Source: Stenotrophomonas aracearum
GTDB lineage: Bacteria > Pseudomonadota > Gammaproteobacteria > Xanthomonadales > Xanthomonadaceae
Reading direction: 5' to 3'
DNA length: 64,000 nt
NCBI RefSeq assembly: GCF_031834615.1
Contig: NZ_CP115543.1
Coordinates: 507,001-571,000 of the forward strand
Positions 51,414 to 59,670 of the stretch are shown piece after piece. The notes below the pieces were generated by a model that did no database searches, was not told where the DNA came from, and saw nothing but the letters and a program-made list of their open reading frames with translations. A program made the translations under genes and the position numbers. Positions within the stretch are counted from its first letter, which is position 1. Each line of letters starts with the position of its first letter.

Positions 51414-52076
51414 ATGATCCGCAAGACCCTCATCGTACTGGCCCTGGCCACCGCCTTCGCCGCCCCGGCGCACGCGCAGTTCGGCAAGCTGAAGGAACTG
51501 GCCGGCGGCGGTTCGTCGTCGTCGTCGTCCTCGGCCGCCCCGAGCGAAGCCGACCAGGAAGCGCTGGTGCGTCGTTTCGCCGCGTCGCAGTCGCACTCGC
51601 TGGAAGCGCAGACCGCGTTCGCCAAGGCCTTCGGCTTGGCCGAGCAGGTGCAGCTGCTGGAAGCCGAGCGCCAGGCGCTGTCGTCCGGTTCGGTCAACGT
51701 TGACAAGATTAAAAAGTCGGTCTCGGTCAGCGACGCGGCGCAGGCGGCGATCGACGAGCGTGTGGCGGCCAAGCCGGAGCTGAGCGCGGAGTCCAAGCAG
51801 CATTACACCGATGGCCTGATTGCGCTGGCCGCCTCGGCCGTGGAAGGCCAGAAGCTGAGCGGTGAAGCCAGCAACTTCGCCAACGGCATGAAGAACCTGG
51901 GCGCGACCCAGCTGGCCACCGTGGGCCGCAAGCTGGCCGCCGGTGCCTGGGTGGCCAAGGAATCGCCGGGCTACCTGAAGGGTCTGTACAGCTCGTCCAA
52001 GGCGGCGCTGACCTTCGCCCGCGCCAGCAAGATCAAGGTGCCGGGCAACGCCGAGTCGCTGCTCGACACCCTGTAA
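51414..52076 (+). CDS. exported helical protein with a serine tract, third gene of the operon
   Basis: A 220-residue protein with a signal peptide (LIVLALATAFAAPAHAQ), then GGGSSSSSSSAAP, where serine codons are mostly repeated TCG, then an all-helical body (QEALVRRFAASQSHSLEAQT, LIALAASAVEGQKLSGEASN). No family is recognised. It lies 44 bases after gene two and 18 before gene four. Confidence 0.68.
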   Translation: MIRKTLIVLALATAFAAPAHAQFGKLKELAGGGSSSSSSSAAPSEADQEALVRRFAASQSHSLEAQTAFAKAFGLAEQVQLLEAERQALSSGSVNVDKIKKSVSVSDAAQAAIDERVAAKPELSAESKQHYTDGLIALAASAVEGQKLSGEASNFANGMKNLGATQLATVGRKLAAGAWVAKESPGYLKGLYSSSKAALTFARASKIKVPGNAESLLDTL

Positions 52077-52094
52077 GCCAACGGAGCGCCACGC

Positions 52095-53729
52095 ATGCAG
52101 ACCTCAACCCGACTGTTCGGCCTGGCCCTCACCGTGACCCTGCTTGCCGCCTGCGGCAAGCAGGAGGCACCGGTGGAGGCGGCGGCACCCAAGCAGGACT
52201 CGAAGCTGGAAGCCCCGGCTGAGAAGCCCTTGCGTGGCTCGCCGGATTTCGGCGGCACCACCAAGGTGGCGCGCGAAGCCGACGGTGTCGGCAGCACGCC
52301 GGAGCTGGCGGTGCTGGCGGCGTTGCAGTCGGCGGTGGCACAGGTCAATGGCGTGCGCGTGGCCAGCCAGATGCAGAGCCTGCGTGCGGGCCTGCATGTG
52401 GACGTGGACGGGGAACACGTCGGCGATATCCGCGCCGACGCGTTCGCCCAGCAGATGATCGCCGCCTCGCAGGGGGCGGTGCTGGGCTATGAGATCCTCT
52501 CGCAGGAAGAAGTCACCCAGCTGGATGAAGAAGTGATTGCCCGCGTGCGCGCCAGCGACGCCGGCTACAAGTATTCGGCGTCTGCCTCGGCCAGTGGCTC
52601 GGCGCAGGCACAGGCCGAAGCGGCCGACGGTTCCGCGTCGGCCTCGGCCAGCATCAAGGAAAGCTACAAGGAACAGGCCAGTGTAAAGGCCGAGCGCGGC
52701 GCGCAGTCGTTCGAGTCGGACGTCAGCCGTCGTACGATGCGCAGTTACTGGAAGGTGCGCGTGCGCGCCGACATCGCCCAGTACCGTGCACCGGATGAGC
52801 AGGGCCGGCCGAAGATCGTGGTGGCGCAGCCGCACGTGCGCAGCGGCAGCTATGCCGTGGGCGACGGCCGCGTGGCCAGCGAAGACGTGGCTGCGGCGAT
52901 CCGCGCGCGCCTGAACGACACGCTGACCCAGACCAAGCGCTTCATCGTGCTCGACCGCGAGTTCGGCGAGGAGATGCAGGCCGAAATCGACCACATCAAC
53001 AGCGGCAACGTGCGCCTGCAGGACACCGCGCGGCTGGGCCAGCAGCTGGCCACCGACCTGATCCTGATTCCGACCATCGAACGTTTCGAGTACCCGCGCA
53101 GCGTGCGCAACCTGCGCATGTCCGACCGCCAGGTGAGCTCGTACTCCGGCGGCGGGCGGATCACGCTGCGGTTGATCAATGCCACCACCGGTGAGGTGGT
53201 GATGTCCGACAGCTTCGACCACCAGCTGGCCTCGACCGGCCCGAGCACCCTGCCGCGCGTGGTGGATGGCAAGGGCATGGCGGCGGCGATGATGGAGTCG
53301 CTGTCCGGCCAGATCGGCACCGCGATCATCACCGAGATCTTCCCGGTCTCGGTGGTGGCGATGACCGGCGACCAGGTGGTGCTGAGCCAGGGCGGCGACA
53401 CGCTGAAAGTGGGCCAGCGCTGGCAGGCGGTGATGCTGGGCGAGGAGCTGAAGGACCCGCAGACCGGCCGTTCGCTGGGCCGCAATGAAACCCCGTGCTG
53501 CACGATCCGGGTGGACCGGGTGGCGTCGCAGACGTCCTACGGCACCATTGAAGGTGGCGCGGACGTGGGCGGCAGCGCGTTCAAGCCGGGTTCGATCGAG
53601 CTGCGCCAGCAGGCGGGGGCGGTGAAGGAAGTGGCAGAGAAGGCCGCCGCATCCGGCACCGCCAAGCCCAAGGCGGCCCGCGCGGCCGCGCCGAAGGCAG
53701 CGGCGCCGGCGGAAGATCCGAACTGGTGA
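52095..53729 (+). CDS. CsgG/LpoB-like lipoprotein, fourth gene of the operon
   Basis: A 544-residue lipoprotein with lipobox LTVTLLAACGKQ. Residues about 50-250 contain a domain with two Ala/Ser/Gln-rich stretches (ASASASGSAQAQAEAADGSA). A CsgG-like alpha/beta domain follows (AAIRARLNDTLTQTKRFIVL, TRLGQ-like LGQQLATDLILIPTIERFEY, GGGRITLRLINATTGEVVMS). The C-terminus is Ala/Lys/Pro-rich. CsgG forms the curli secretion pore, and LpoB relatives activate penicillin-binding proteins. No curli genes are present, so a secretion or envelope role is only suggested. Confidence 0.72.
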   Translation: MQTSTRLFGLALTVTLLAACGKQEAPVEAAAPKQDSKLEAPAEKPLRGSPDFGGTTKVAREADGVGSTPELAVLAALQSAVAQVNGVRVASQMQSLRAGLHVDVDGEHVGDIRADAFAQQMIAASQGAVLGYEILSQEEVTQLDEEVIARVRASDAGYKYSASASASGSAQAQAEAADGSASASASIKESYKEQASVKAERGAQSFESDVSRRTMRSYWKVRVRADIAQYRAPDEQGRPKIVVAQPHVRSGSYAVGDGRVASEDVAAAIRARLNDTLTQTKRFIVLDREFGEEMQAEIDHINSGNVRLQDTARLGQQLATDLILIPTIERFEYPRSVRNLRMSDRQVSSYSGGGRITLRLINATTGEVVMSDSFDHQLASTGPSTLPRVVDGKGMAAAMMESLSGQIGTAIITEIFPVSVVAMTGDQVVLSQGGDTLKVGQRWQAVMLGEELKDPQTGRSLGRNETPCCTIRVDRVASQTSYGTIEGGADVGGSAFKPGSIELRQQAGAVKEVAEKAAASGTAKPKAARAAAPKAAAPAEDPNW

Positions 53730-53742
53730 GGGATCGCGTGGA

Positions 53743-53849
53743 GCCCGCCAGCGGCGGGCACTACGCATGACGGGGTGACCCGGTTACAACGTGGATCCGG
53801 CCAGCGACCGGCAACGCGCCCGTTGACGTAGTGCCGGCCGCTGGCCGGC
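53743..53849. repeat. cluster of SMAG/REP palindromes
   Basis: Copies are at 53743-53764 (GTAG on minus, GCCCGCC-AGC-GGCGGGC) and 53828-53849 (GTAG on plus, GTGCCGGCC-GCT-GGCCGGC). A variant lies between them at 53797-53815 with GTTG in place of GTAG. They follow the stop of the CsgG-like operon. Confidence 0.75.
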
Positions 53850-53924
53850 TCCCCGTACCCTTCGGCACGGCGACGCGGGTACTATCCGTTGATGATGGGG
53901 AATTCCCCTGCAGCGGAGAGAGCA

Positions 53925-55574
53925 ATGAAGCGAGTGGTATTGAGCGTGCTGGCACTGTCGGTGTCCAGCGCCCTGATGGCGGCGACGCCGAAATTCGACG
54001 GCGCGCGGATCTCCGCCGACGTGAAGGAACTGGCGTCCGACGCCTATGAAGGCCGCTCCCCGGCCACCGCCGGCGAAGAGAAAACCATCGCCTTCCTCAG
54101 CAAGCAGTTCGCGGCCGCCGGCCTGCAGCCGGGCGGCGACCTGAAAGACGGCAAGCGCCTGTGGACCCAGGCCGTGCCGCTGCGCAAGGGCGACATCGTC
54201 GGTGCCCCGAGCCTGGCGCTGACCAGCCAGGGCAAGCCGCAGACCCTCACCCAAGGCAAGGAAATCGCGGTGCGCGCGGCCATGAACGGCGCCAGCGAAG
54301 TGGACATCCAGAACGCCCCGCTGGTGTTCCTGGGCTATGGCGTGAACGCGCCGGAGCGCAACTGGAACGACTTCAAGGACGTCGACCTGAAGGGCAAGAT
54401 CGCCGTCGTGCTGATCAACGACCCCGATTTTGAAACCGGCGAAGGCAGCTTCGACGGCAAGGGCATGACCTACTACGGTCGCTGGACGTACAAGTACGAA
54501 GAGGGCGCCCGCCAGGGTGCGCTGGGCGTGCTGATCGTGCACGAAACCGCGCCGGCCTCCTACGGCTGGGCCACGGTGGCGGGCTCCAACACCAACACCA
54601 TGTTCGACGTGGTCCGCGACAACCCGGCCGAGGCGCACCCGCTGCTGGAAGGCTGGATCCAGCGCGACCTGGCGGTGGACCTGTTCAAGCGCGCCGGGCA
54701 GGACTTCGAGGCCCTCAAGAAGAAGGCACAGCGCCCGGACTTCACGCCGGTGGAGCTGAAGGGCGAAACGCTGTCGGCCAAGTACGCGGTGAAGACCGAG
54801 GTGATCACCTCGCACAACGTGGCCGCGCGCCTGGAAGGCAGCAAGCACCCGGATGAAACCGTGGTGTACAGCGCGCACTGGGACCACATCGGCGTGGGCA
54901 AGCCGGACGCGAACGGCGACACCATCTTCAACGGCGCGTTGGACAATGCCAGCGGCACCGCCTCGCTGGTGGAACTGGCCCGTGGTTTCGCCAAGGGCCC
55001 GCGCCCGGAGCGTTCGGTGCTGTTCCTGGCAGTGACCGCTGAAGAAAAGGGCCTGCTGGGTTCGGAGTACTACGCGACCCATCCGCTGTACCCGTTGGCC
55101 AAGACCGTGGCGGTGATCAACATGGACGGCATGGCGCCGTTCGGCCCGTCGCGCGACTTCGGCATTTATGGTTCGGCCAAACTGGAACTGCTGGACCAGC
55201 TCAAGGACGTGGCGAAGGGCTGGGACATCCGCTACACCCCGGACCCGAAGCCGGAAGCCGGCCTGTTCTTCCGCTCCGACCATTTCCCGTTCGCCAAGCG
55301 TGGCGTGCCGGCGGTGTCGTACTCGGCGGGCCAGGATTGGGTGGACGGTGGGATTGAGGCCGGCAAGAAGGCCTCGGACGACTACACCGCCAAGCGCTAC
55401 CACCAGCAGGGCGACGAATGGCAGCCGGACTGGAAGTTCGCAGGCGCCGCCCGCGACCTGGAAGTGCTGTACACGCTGGGCAACCAGCTGGCCAACAGCC
55501 GCGCCTGGCCGAACTGGAGCGACGATTCCCAGTTCCGTGCCACCCGGGACGCCTCGGCGACCGACCGGAAATGA
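53925..55574 (+). CDS. M28 family zinc aminopeptidase
   Basis: A 549-residue exported peptidase with a signal peptide (VVLSVLALSVSSALMAA). A PA domain is inserted at about 125-290 (DIQNAPLVFLGYGVNAPERN, GALGVLIVHETAPASYG). The M28 catalytic core has zinc ligands in VVYSAHWDHIG, FNGALDNASGTAS, AVTAEEKGLLGSEYY, INMDG and FFRSDHFPFAKRGVP, so it appears active. It cuts N-terminal residues from peptides in the periplasm or outside. ATG 53925 follows GGAGAG and gives the signal peptide. It ends at a strong hairpin. Confidence 0.9.
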   Translation: MKRVVLSVLALSVSSALMAATPKFDGARISADVKELASDAYEGRSPATAGEEKTIAFLSKQFAAAGLQPGGDLKDGKRLWTQAVPLRKGDIVGAPSLALTSQGKPQTLTQGKEIAVRAAMNGASEVDIQNAPLVFLGYGVNAPERNWNDFKDVDLKGKIAVVLINDPDFETGEGSFDGKGMTYYGRWTYKYEEGARQGALGVLIVHETAPASYGWATVAGSNTNTMFDVVRDNPAEAHPLLEGWIQRDLAVDLFKRAGQDFEALKKKAQRPDFTPVELKGETLSAKYAVKTEVITSHNVAARLEGSKHPDETVVYSAHWDHIGVGKPDANGDTIFNGALDNASGTASLVELARGFAKGPRPERSVLFLAVTAEEKGLLGSEYYATHPLYPLAKTVAVINMDGMAPFGPSRDFGIYGSAKLELLDQLKDVAKGWDIRYTPDPKPEAGLFFRSDHFPFAKRGVPAVSYSAGQDWVDGGIEAGKKASDDYTAKRYHQQGDEWQPDWKFAGAARDLEVLYTLGNQLANSRAWPNWSDDSQFRATRDASATDRK

Positions 55575-55580
55575 TGTACG

Positions 55581-55606
55581 GCCCCGCCGGTAACCGCCGG
55601 CGGGGC
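55581..55606 (+). terminator. terminator after the M28 peptidase gene
   Basis: GCCCCGCCGG and CCGGCGGGGC form a perfect 10-bp stem, loop TAACCG, followed by GTTT. It lies six bases after the stop. Confidence 0.75.
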
Positions 55607-55700
55607 GTTTCATCCCACGATTCCCTGCCTCCATCGCATGCCGCTTGTTCCCGCCGGCGGCGCGGCTATCCTCACACCATCCCATCGTGAAGACGCCGCC

Positions 55701-56963
55701 GTGTTTGCCAGCCTATCCCTGATTCTTCGCATCCTGCTGGCCTGGGCCGCCGCACTGGTCGTGGCCGGCTTCGTCTGGAGCGGCTTCTTCCACGGCATGG
55801 ACGAGGGCCCGGGCTGGGTGTTCGGCCTGCTGGCCCTGTTCCTGATGGTCACTGCCCTGGGCAGCTGCATCACCCACCTGCGCCGGGTCTCGACCCTGGC
55901 CGGCCGCCTGGATTCGGCCACCCTCTCCAGCCGCCAGCGCCGCCAGATCGAGCTGCCGATGGACGCCGGCGCCGCCTTCAGCCTGGTCGAACAGGCGATC
56001 AAGGAGCTGCCGCGCGTGGAAGACATCGAAAGCGCGGCCGGCAGCCTGCAGGTGCGCGCCTGCGTGCGCCGCGTGGACCCCTACAACGGCCGCCCGCCCT
56101 CGCGCTGGAACCTGCCGGCGCGCTGGGCGATCAAGCGCAACACGGTGCTGGCCACGGTCACCCCGGGGGAGGGCACCAGCAGCGTGACCCTGGTCTTCGA
56201 ACCCGATGCTGGCGTCTGGGCCGACCTGCTCGCGGTGGACGAAGGCAGCAACTACGAGAACGCCGAAGCGGTCGGCCGCGCCATCACCCGCCACGTGGCC
56301 GAACAACGCCGCGACGAACAGGCCGCGGCCGAGCAGACCGCCACCGAGAAGGAATTGTCGGTGGCACGCCTGAACCTGCTGCACGCCCAGGTGGAACCGC
56401 ACTTCCTGTACAACACGCTGGCCAACGCGCAGGTGCTGACCCGCACCGACCCGCCGCGTGCCGACCAGATGCTGGGGCACCTCATTCAGTACCTGCGCAG
56501 TTCGCTGCCGAGCGTGGACGAGTCGATGTCCACCCTGGGCGTGGAGCTGGAGCGTACCCAGGCTTATCTGGAAATCCTCAAGATCCGCATGGGCGCGCGG
56601 CTGGCGCTGCACGTGGATGTTCCGCCCGCGCTCAACAGCCTGCCGCTGCCGTCGATGGCGCTGCAGACCTTGGTTGAAAATGCGATCAAGCACGGGCTGG
56701 AACCCAAGCCCGGTGGCGGCACGGTGTGGATCATCGCGCGCGCCTTCGACGACCATGTCACCCTCACCGTGGCCGACGACGGACTGGGCTTCGGCCAGGG
56801 CGGCAGCAGCGGTACCGGGATCGGGCTCAAGAACCTGCGCGAGCGGCTGCGCCTGACCTGCGGCGAACGCGCCGGCGTAGCCATCGTGTCCAATTTCCCC
56901 AGCGGCGTGGCGGCAACGATCACCCTGCCGCGCGACGCACGCGAGGCGATCCATGCAGCTTGA
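55701..56963 (+). CDS. LytS/AlgZ-like sensor histidine kinase
   Basis: A 420-residue membrane histidine kinase. Two N-terminal helices (ILRILLAWAAALVVAGFVW, VFGLLALFLMVTALG), then a linker domain of about 130 residues. Next comes the His_kinase box QVEPHFLYNTLANAQ with His234, and the ATPase part ALQTLVENAIKHGLEP, DDGLGFGQ and GIGLKNLRERL. The start is likely GTG 55701, just before the first helix; an upstream ATG at 55638 adds a polar stretch. The response regulator gene overlaps its end by 11 bases, so they are coupled. It is of the HPK class that signals to LytTR regulators. Confidence 0.88.
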   Translation: MFASLSLILRILLAWAAALVVAGFVWSGFFHGMDEGPGWVFGLLALFLMVTALGSCITHLRRVSTLAGRLDSATLSSRQRRQIELPMDAGAAFSLVEQAIKELPRVEDIESAAGSLQVRACVRRVDPYNGRPPSRWNLPARWAIKRNTVLATVTPGEGTSSVTLVFEPDAGVWADLLAVDEGSNYENAEAVGRAITRHVAEQRRDEQAAAEQTATEKELSVARLNLLHAQVEPHFLYNTLANAQVLTRTDPPRADQMLGHLIQYLRSSLPSVDESMSTLGVELERTQAYLEILKIRMGARLALHVDVPPALNSLPLPSMALQTLVENAIKHGLEPKPGGGTVWIIARAFDDHVTLTVADDGLGFGQGGSSGTGIGLKNLRERLRLTCGERAGVAIVSNFPSGVAATITLPRDAREAIHAA

Positions 56964-57726
56964 TGCCCTCATTGCCGAAGACGAAGACCTGCTGCGCCAG
57001 TCGCTGGTGGCCCAGCTGCAGCGCTTGTGGCCGGAACTGCGGCTGGTGGCCGAGTGCGAAGACGGGGCCAGCGCGCTGGAACGCCTGGCCGAGCTGAAGC
57101 CGGACCTGGCCCTGCTCGACATCCGCATGCCCGGCATCAGCGGCATCGACGTGGCGCGCGCGCTGCCCGAGCTCAGCCCGCGCACCCAAGTGGTGTTCGT
57201 GACCGCCTATGACCAGTACGCGATCGATGCATTCGAGCAGGGCGCCATCGACTACCTGCTCAAGCCTGTCAGCGACGAACGCCTGCTGGCCACGCGCGAG
57301 CGCATCCTGGCGCGCATGCAGATGGGGCGCCCGGACAATGCAGTGCTGGAGCAGCTGCTGCAGCGGCTGGGACAGCAGCCGGCCGCGCACTCGACTGCGC
57401 CGCCGCTGGCGTGGATCACCGCGAGCAACGGCCGCGACACGCAGCTGATCATGCTGGAAGACGTGGTCTACTTCCGTGCCGACAGCAAGTACACCACGGT
57501 GGTGACCGAAGCCGGCGAAAGCCTGCTGCGCACGCCGCTGCGCGAGCTGCTGGAAGTGCTGGATCCGCAGCGCTTCCGCCAGGTGCACCGTTCCACCATC
57601 GTCAACATGAAAGCGGTCGCGGCAGTGACGCGCGATGACACCGGACGCGGGCAGCTGCGGTTGAAGCAGCGCCCGGAGCTGCTCAATGTCAGCCAGCCGT
57701 TCATGAGCCTGTTCCGGGGGATGTAA
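56953..57726 (+). CDS. LytTR family response regulator
   Basis: A 257-residue response regulator. The receiver domain has acidic DALIAEDEDLLRQSL, the phosphorylation site Asp56 in LALLDIRMPGISG, and VVFVTAYDQYAIDAFEQGA. The LytTR DNA-binding domain fills residues 150-255: VVYFRADSKYTTVVTEAGES and RFRQVHRSTIVNM. It regulates promoters through repeats read by the LytTR beta domain; targets are unknown here. It overlaps the kinase gene by 11 bases and ends at a strong terminator. Confidence 0.92.
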   Translation: MQLDALIAEDEDLLRQSLVAQLQRLWPELRLVAECEDGASALERLAELKPDLALLDIRMPGISGIDVARALPELSPRTQVVFVTAYDQYAIDAFEQGAIDYLLKPVSDERLLATRERILARMQMGRPDNAVLEQLLQRLGQQPAAHSTAPPLAWITASNGRDTQLIMLEDVVYFRADSKYTTVVTEAGESLLRTPLRELLEVLDPQRFRQVHRSTIVNMKAVAAVTRDDTGRGQLRLKQRPELLNVSQPFMSLFRGM

Positions 57727-57728
57727 CG

Positions 57729-57758
57729 AAAAACGCCGGGCGGTGCCCGGCGTTTTTT
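57729..57758. terminator. bidirectional terminator after the two-component genes
   Basis: AAAAACGCCGGGC, loop GGT, GCCCGGCGTTTTT: a perfect 13-bp stem with A and T tracts, between the response regulator and the convergent membrane protein gene. Confidence 0.93.
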
Positions 57759-57771
57759 CCATGCATGAAAT

Positions 57772-58386
57772 TCAGAACGCCGGCTGCAGGTGCATGTTGT
57801 GCTGCGGGTCCGGCTCACCCACATGGTTCAGCTGCCCCACCAGTTCCGAATGCTGCTTCATGCGGCCGATCTCGCGCATGATGCGGATGTCTTCGTGGCG
57901 CAGCTCGCGCCGGGCGGTGACCGCCTGCTTGTAGTCGAGCACTTCCGGGTAGTGCTGGGCCATGTCCAGCGCTTCAGCCACGCATTCCACGGTGTCGGCG
58001 TCGGAGGTGATCCGCGCGCGGCTGTTGAACGCCTTCATCCAGCGCTCGAAACCGGCAGTGTGGTCGAACATGTTGGCCATGAACCAGATCACGAACAGGA
58101 TCGAGACCCACGAACCGAACACGATCACCACGCGGGTGAAGGTGATATGGAAGTCGTCCTTCCACAGGTAGTTGGCGATCAGGCCGAGGATGAGCAGCGA
58201 GGCCGCCTGCCAGCCGACGATGGACGCCATGAGCCACTGGCCCTTGGCCTTGGCCAGGGTGGCCACTTCCTCGCGGATCTGTTGCTCACTCTTGTTGCGC
58301 CAATGCGCGACCTGCTTCTCGAACGGGCTGCTGTACAGCTCGTTGTCCTGGAGCAGTAAACCCAAACCTTTGAACAAAGCGATCAT
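57772..58386 (-). CDS. inner-membrane hypothetical protein
   Basis: A 204-residue protein with two central hydrophobic helices (MASIVGWQAASLLILGLIAN, VVIVFGSWVSILFVIWFMAN) between charged cytoplasmic helical ends (KQVAHWRNKSEQQIREEVAT, LRHEDIRIMREIGRMKQHSE). No motif or family is recognised. ATG 58386 begins the natural N-terminus; an in-frame extension to 58419 is less protein-like. It ends at the shared terminator. Confidence 0.65.
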   Translation of the reverse strand: MIALFKGLGLLLQDNELYSSPFEKQVAHWRNKSEQQIREEVATLAKAKGQWLMASIVGWQAASLLILGLIANYLWKDDFHITFTRVVIVFGSWVSILFVIWFMANMFDHTAGFERWMKAFNSRARITSDADTVECVAEALDMAQHYPEVLDYKQAVTARRELRHEDIRIMREIGRMKQHSELVGQLNHVGEPDPQHNMHLQPAF

Positions 58387-58707
58387 CACGGGCTCCTTCG
58401 GGAACGTGCAGCAGCGCATTGGACTTACGGTGAGGCGGGTTCAGTTCTAAGCAGGTTCTCGGCGCTTGGCAATGGGCAGTGCGACAAAACGCCGCAGGGG
58501 GTCTGGCTGAATGGGCGGGGCATGCGAAATCTTGCGCGGTGCATCATGAAGAACCAACGCTGAAACCAGAAAAACCCCCTCGATTTCTGTTGCGGGCGCA
58601 CAAATTTGAACCATGGCGCCAACGGGACGTGGCCGGGGTGTCATACATCACGCAGAATTGACGCAACCGCGCAGGACGGCGGTGTCCCGAACCCCCAGGA
58701 ACCCGCG
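58387..58707. other. 321-bp divergent gap
   Basis: Promoters for the membrane protein and the oxygenase must lie here. I see no gene, no strong repeat and no clear operator. Confidence 0.4.
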
Positions 58708-59622
58708 ATGTCGTCACTGCTGCACCGCCTTGCCCGCCCCGCCACGCAGCCCATTCGGCGCTGGGTGCTGGAGGCGTTTCCGCGCGACCAGAGCGGCATC
58801 GACTACGACCATCCGCTGGGCGATCCGGGCTGGTTCGGGCCGGACAGCGCCACCTGGCGGGTCAACGCCGAGCTGCCCGGCATGCTGGCCGGTGGGTTGT
58901 GCGCGCTGATGCTGCAGACCCTGCACCCGCTCGCGCTGGCCGGGGTGTATGACCACTCCAATTTCCGCGAGGACCTGGTCGGGCGCCTGCGCCGGACCAC
59001 CTCGTTCGTGGCCTGCACCAGTTATGCCGCTTCGGGGGAAGTGGAAGCGCTGGTCGCCAAGGTGAAGCACATCCACGCGCAGGTGCGCGGGACCACGGCG
59101 GACGGGCAGGCGTATTCGGCAGATGATCCGGACCTGCTGACCTGGGTGCACGTGACCGAGGCCTATGGCTTCCTGCAGGGCTGCCGACGCTACTGCCGCG
59201 ATGTGCCTGAAGCGATCGCGGACCGTTACTACAACGAGTACCGCCGCGTGGCCGAAGCATTGGGGGCGACCGACGTGCCGGCGACCGAGGCGGCGGTGAC
59301 CGCGTACTTCGAGCGGCAGCTGCCGGTGCTGCGTTTTGATGCGCGGTCGCGCGAAGTGCTGGCGGTGTTGTCCGGCATCCGCCTGCCGGTGCCGATGCCC
59401 GGGGTGTCGCGCGACCTGTTCCTCAGCGCCGGCGCGGCGATGCTGCCGGAGTGGGCCAACACGATGCTGGAACGCACGCCGTTGCAGCGCGCCCAGGCGC
59501 GTGCCTCGGCGAGGGTGTTGCAGGGGATTTCACCGCTGTTCCGGCGCGCATTGCATGACGGCACCGCCACCCGGGCCTGCAAGCGCGTGGGCGTGCCGGT
59601 GAGTTCGTTGGCGCATTGGTAA
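58708..59622 (+). CDS. MpaB-like oxygenase (DUF2236)
   Basis: A 304-residue protein of the DUF2236/MpaB family, heme-dependent oxygenases related to latex-clearing protein. Visible are GWFGPDSATWRVNAELPGML, LMLQTLHPLALAGVYDHSNF with the likely heme-ligand region, and LTWVHVTEAYGFLQGCRRYC. The substrate is unknown; MpaB family members act on polyprenoid or lipid-like compounds. ATG 58708 has CCAGGA upstream. It converges on the M13 peptidase gene and shares its terminator. Confidence 0.82.
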   Translation: MSSLLHRLARPATQPIRRWVLEAFPRDQSGIDYDHPLGDPGWFGPDSATWRVNAELPGMLAGGLCALMLQTLHPLALAGVYDHSNFREDLVGRLRRTTSFVACTSYAASGEVEALVAKVKHIHAQVRGTTADGQAYSADDPDLLTWVHVTEAYGFLQGCRRYCRDVPEAIADRYYNEYRRVAEALGATDVPATEAAVTAYFERQLPVLRFDARSREVLAVLSGIRLPVPMPGVSRDLFLSAGAAMLPEWANTMLERTPLQRAQARASARVLQGISPLFRRALHDGTATRACKRVGVPVSSLAHW

Positions 59623-59650
59623 AAAAACGGACGCCGAGGCGTCCGTTTTT
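59623..59650. terminator. bidirectional terminator
   Basis: AAAAACGGACGC, loop CGAG, GCGTCCGTTTTT: an 8-bp GC stem extended by A/T pairs, directly after the oxygenase stop and before the convergent peptidase end. Confidence 0.9.
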
Positions 59651-59670
59651 CATTCAACCATTGCTGCCGA

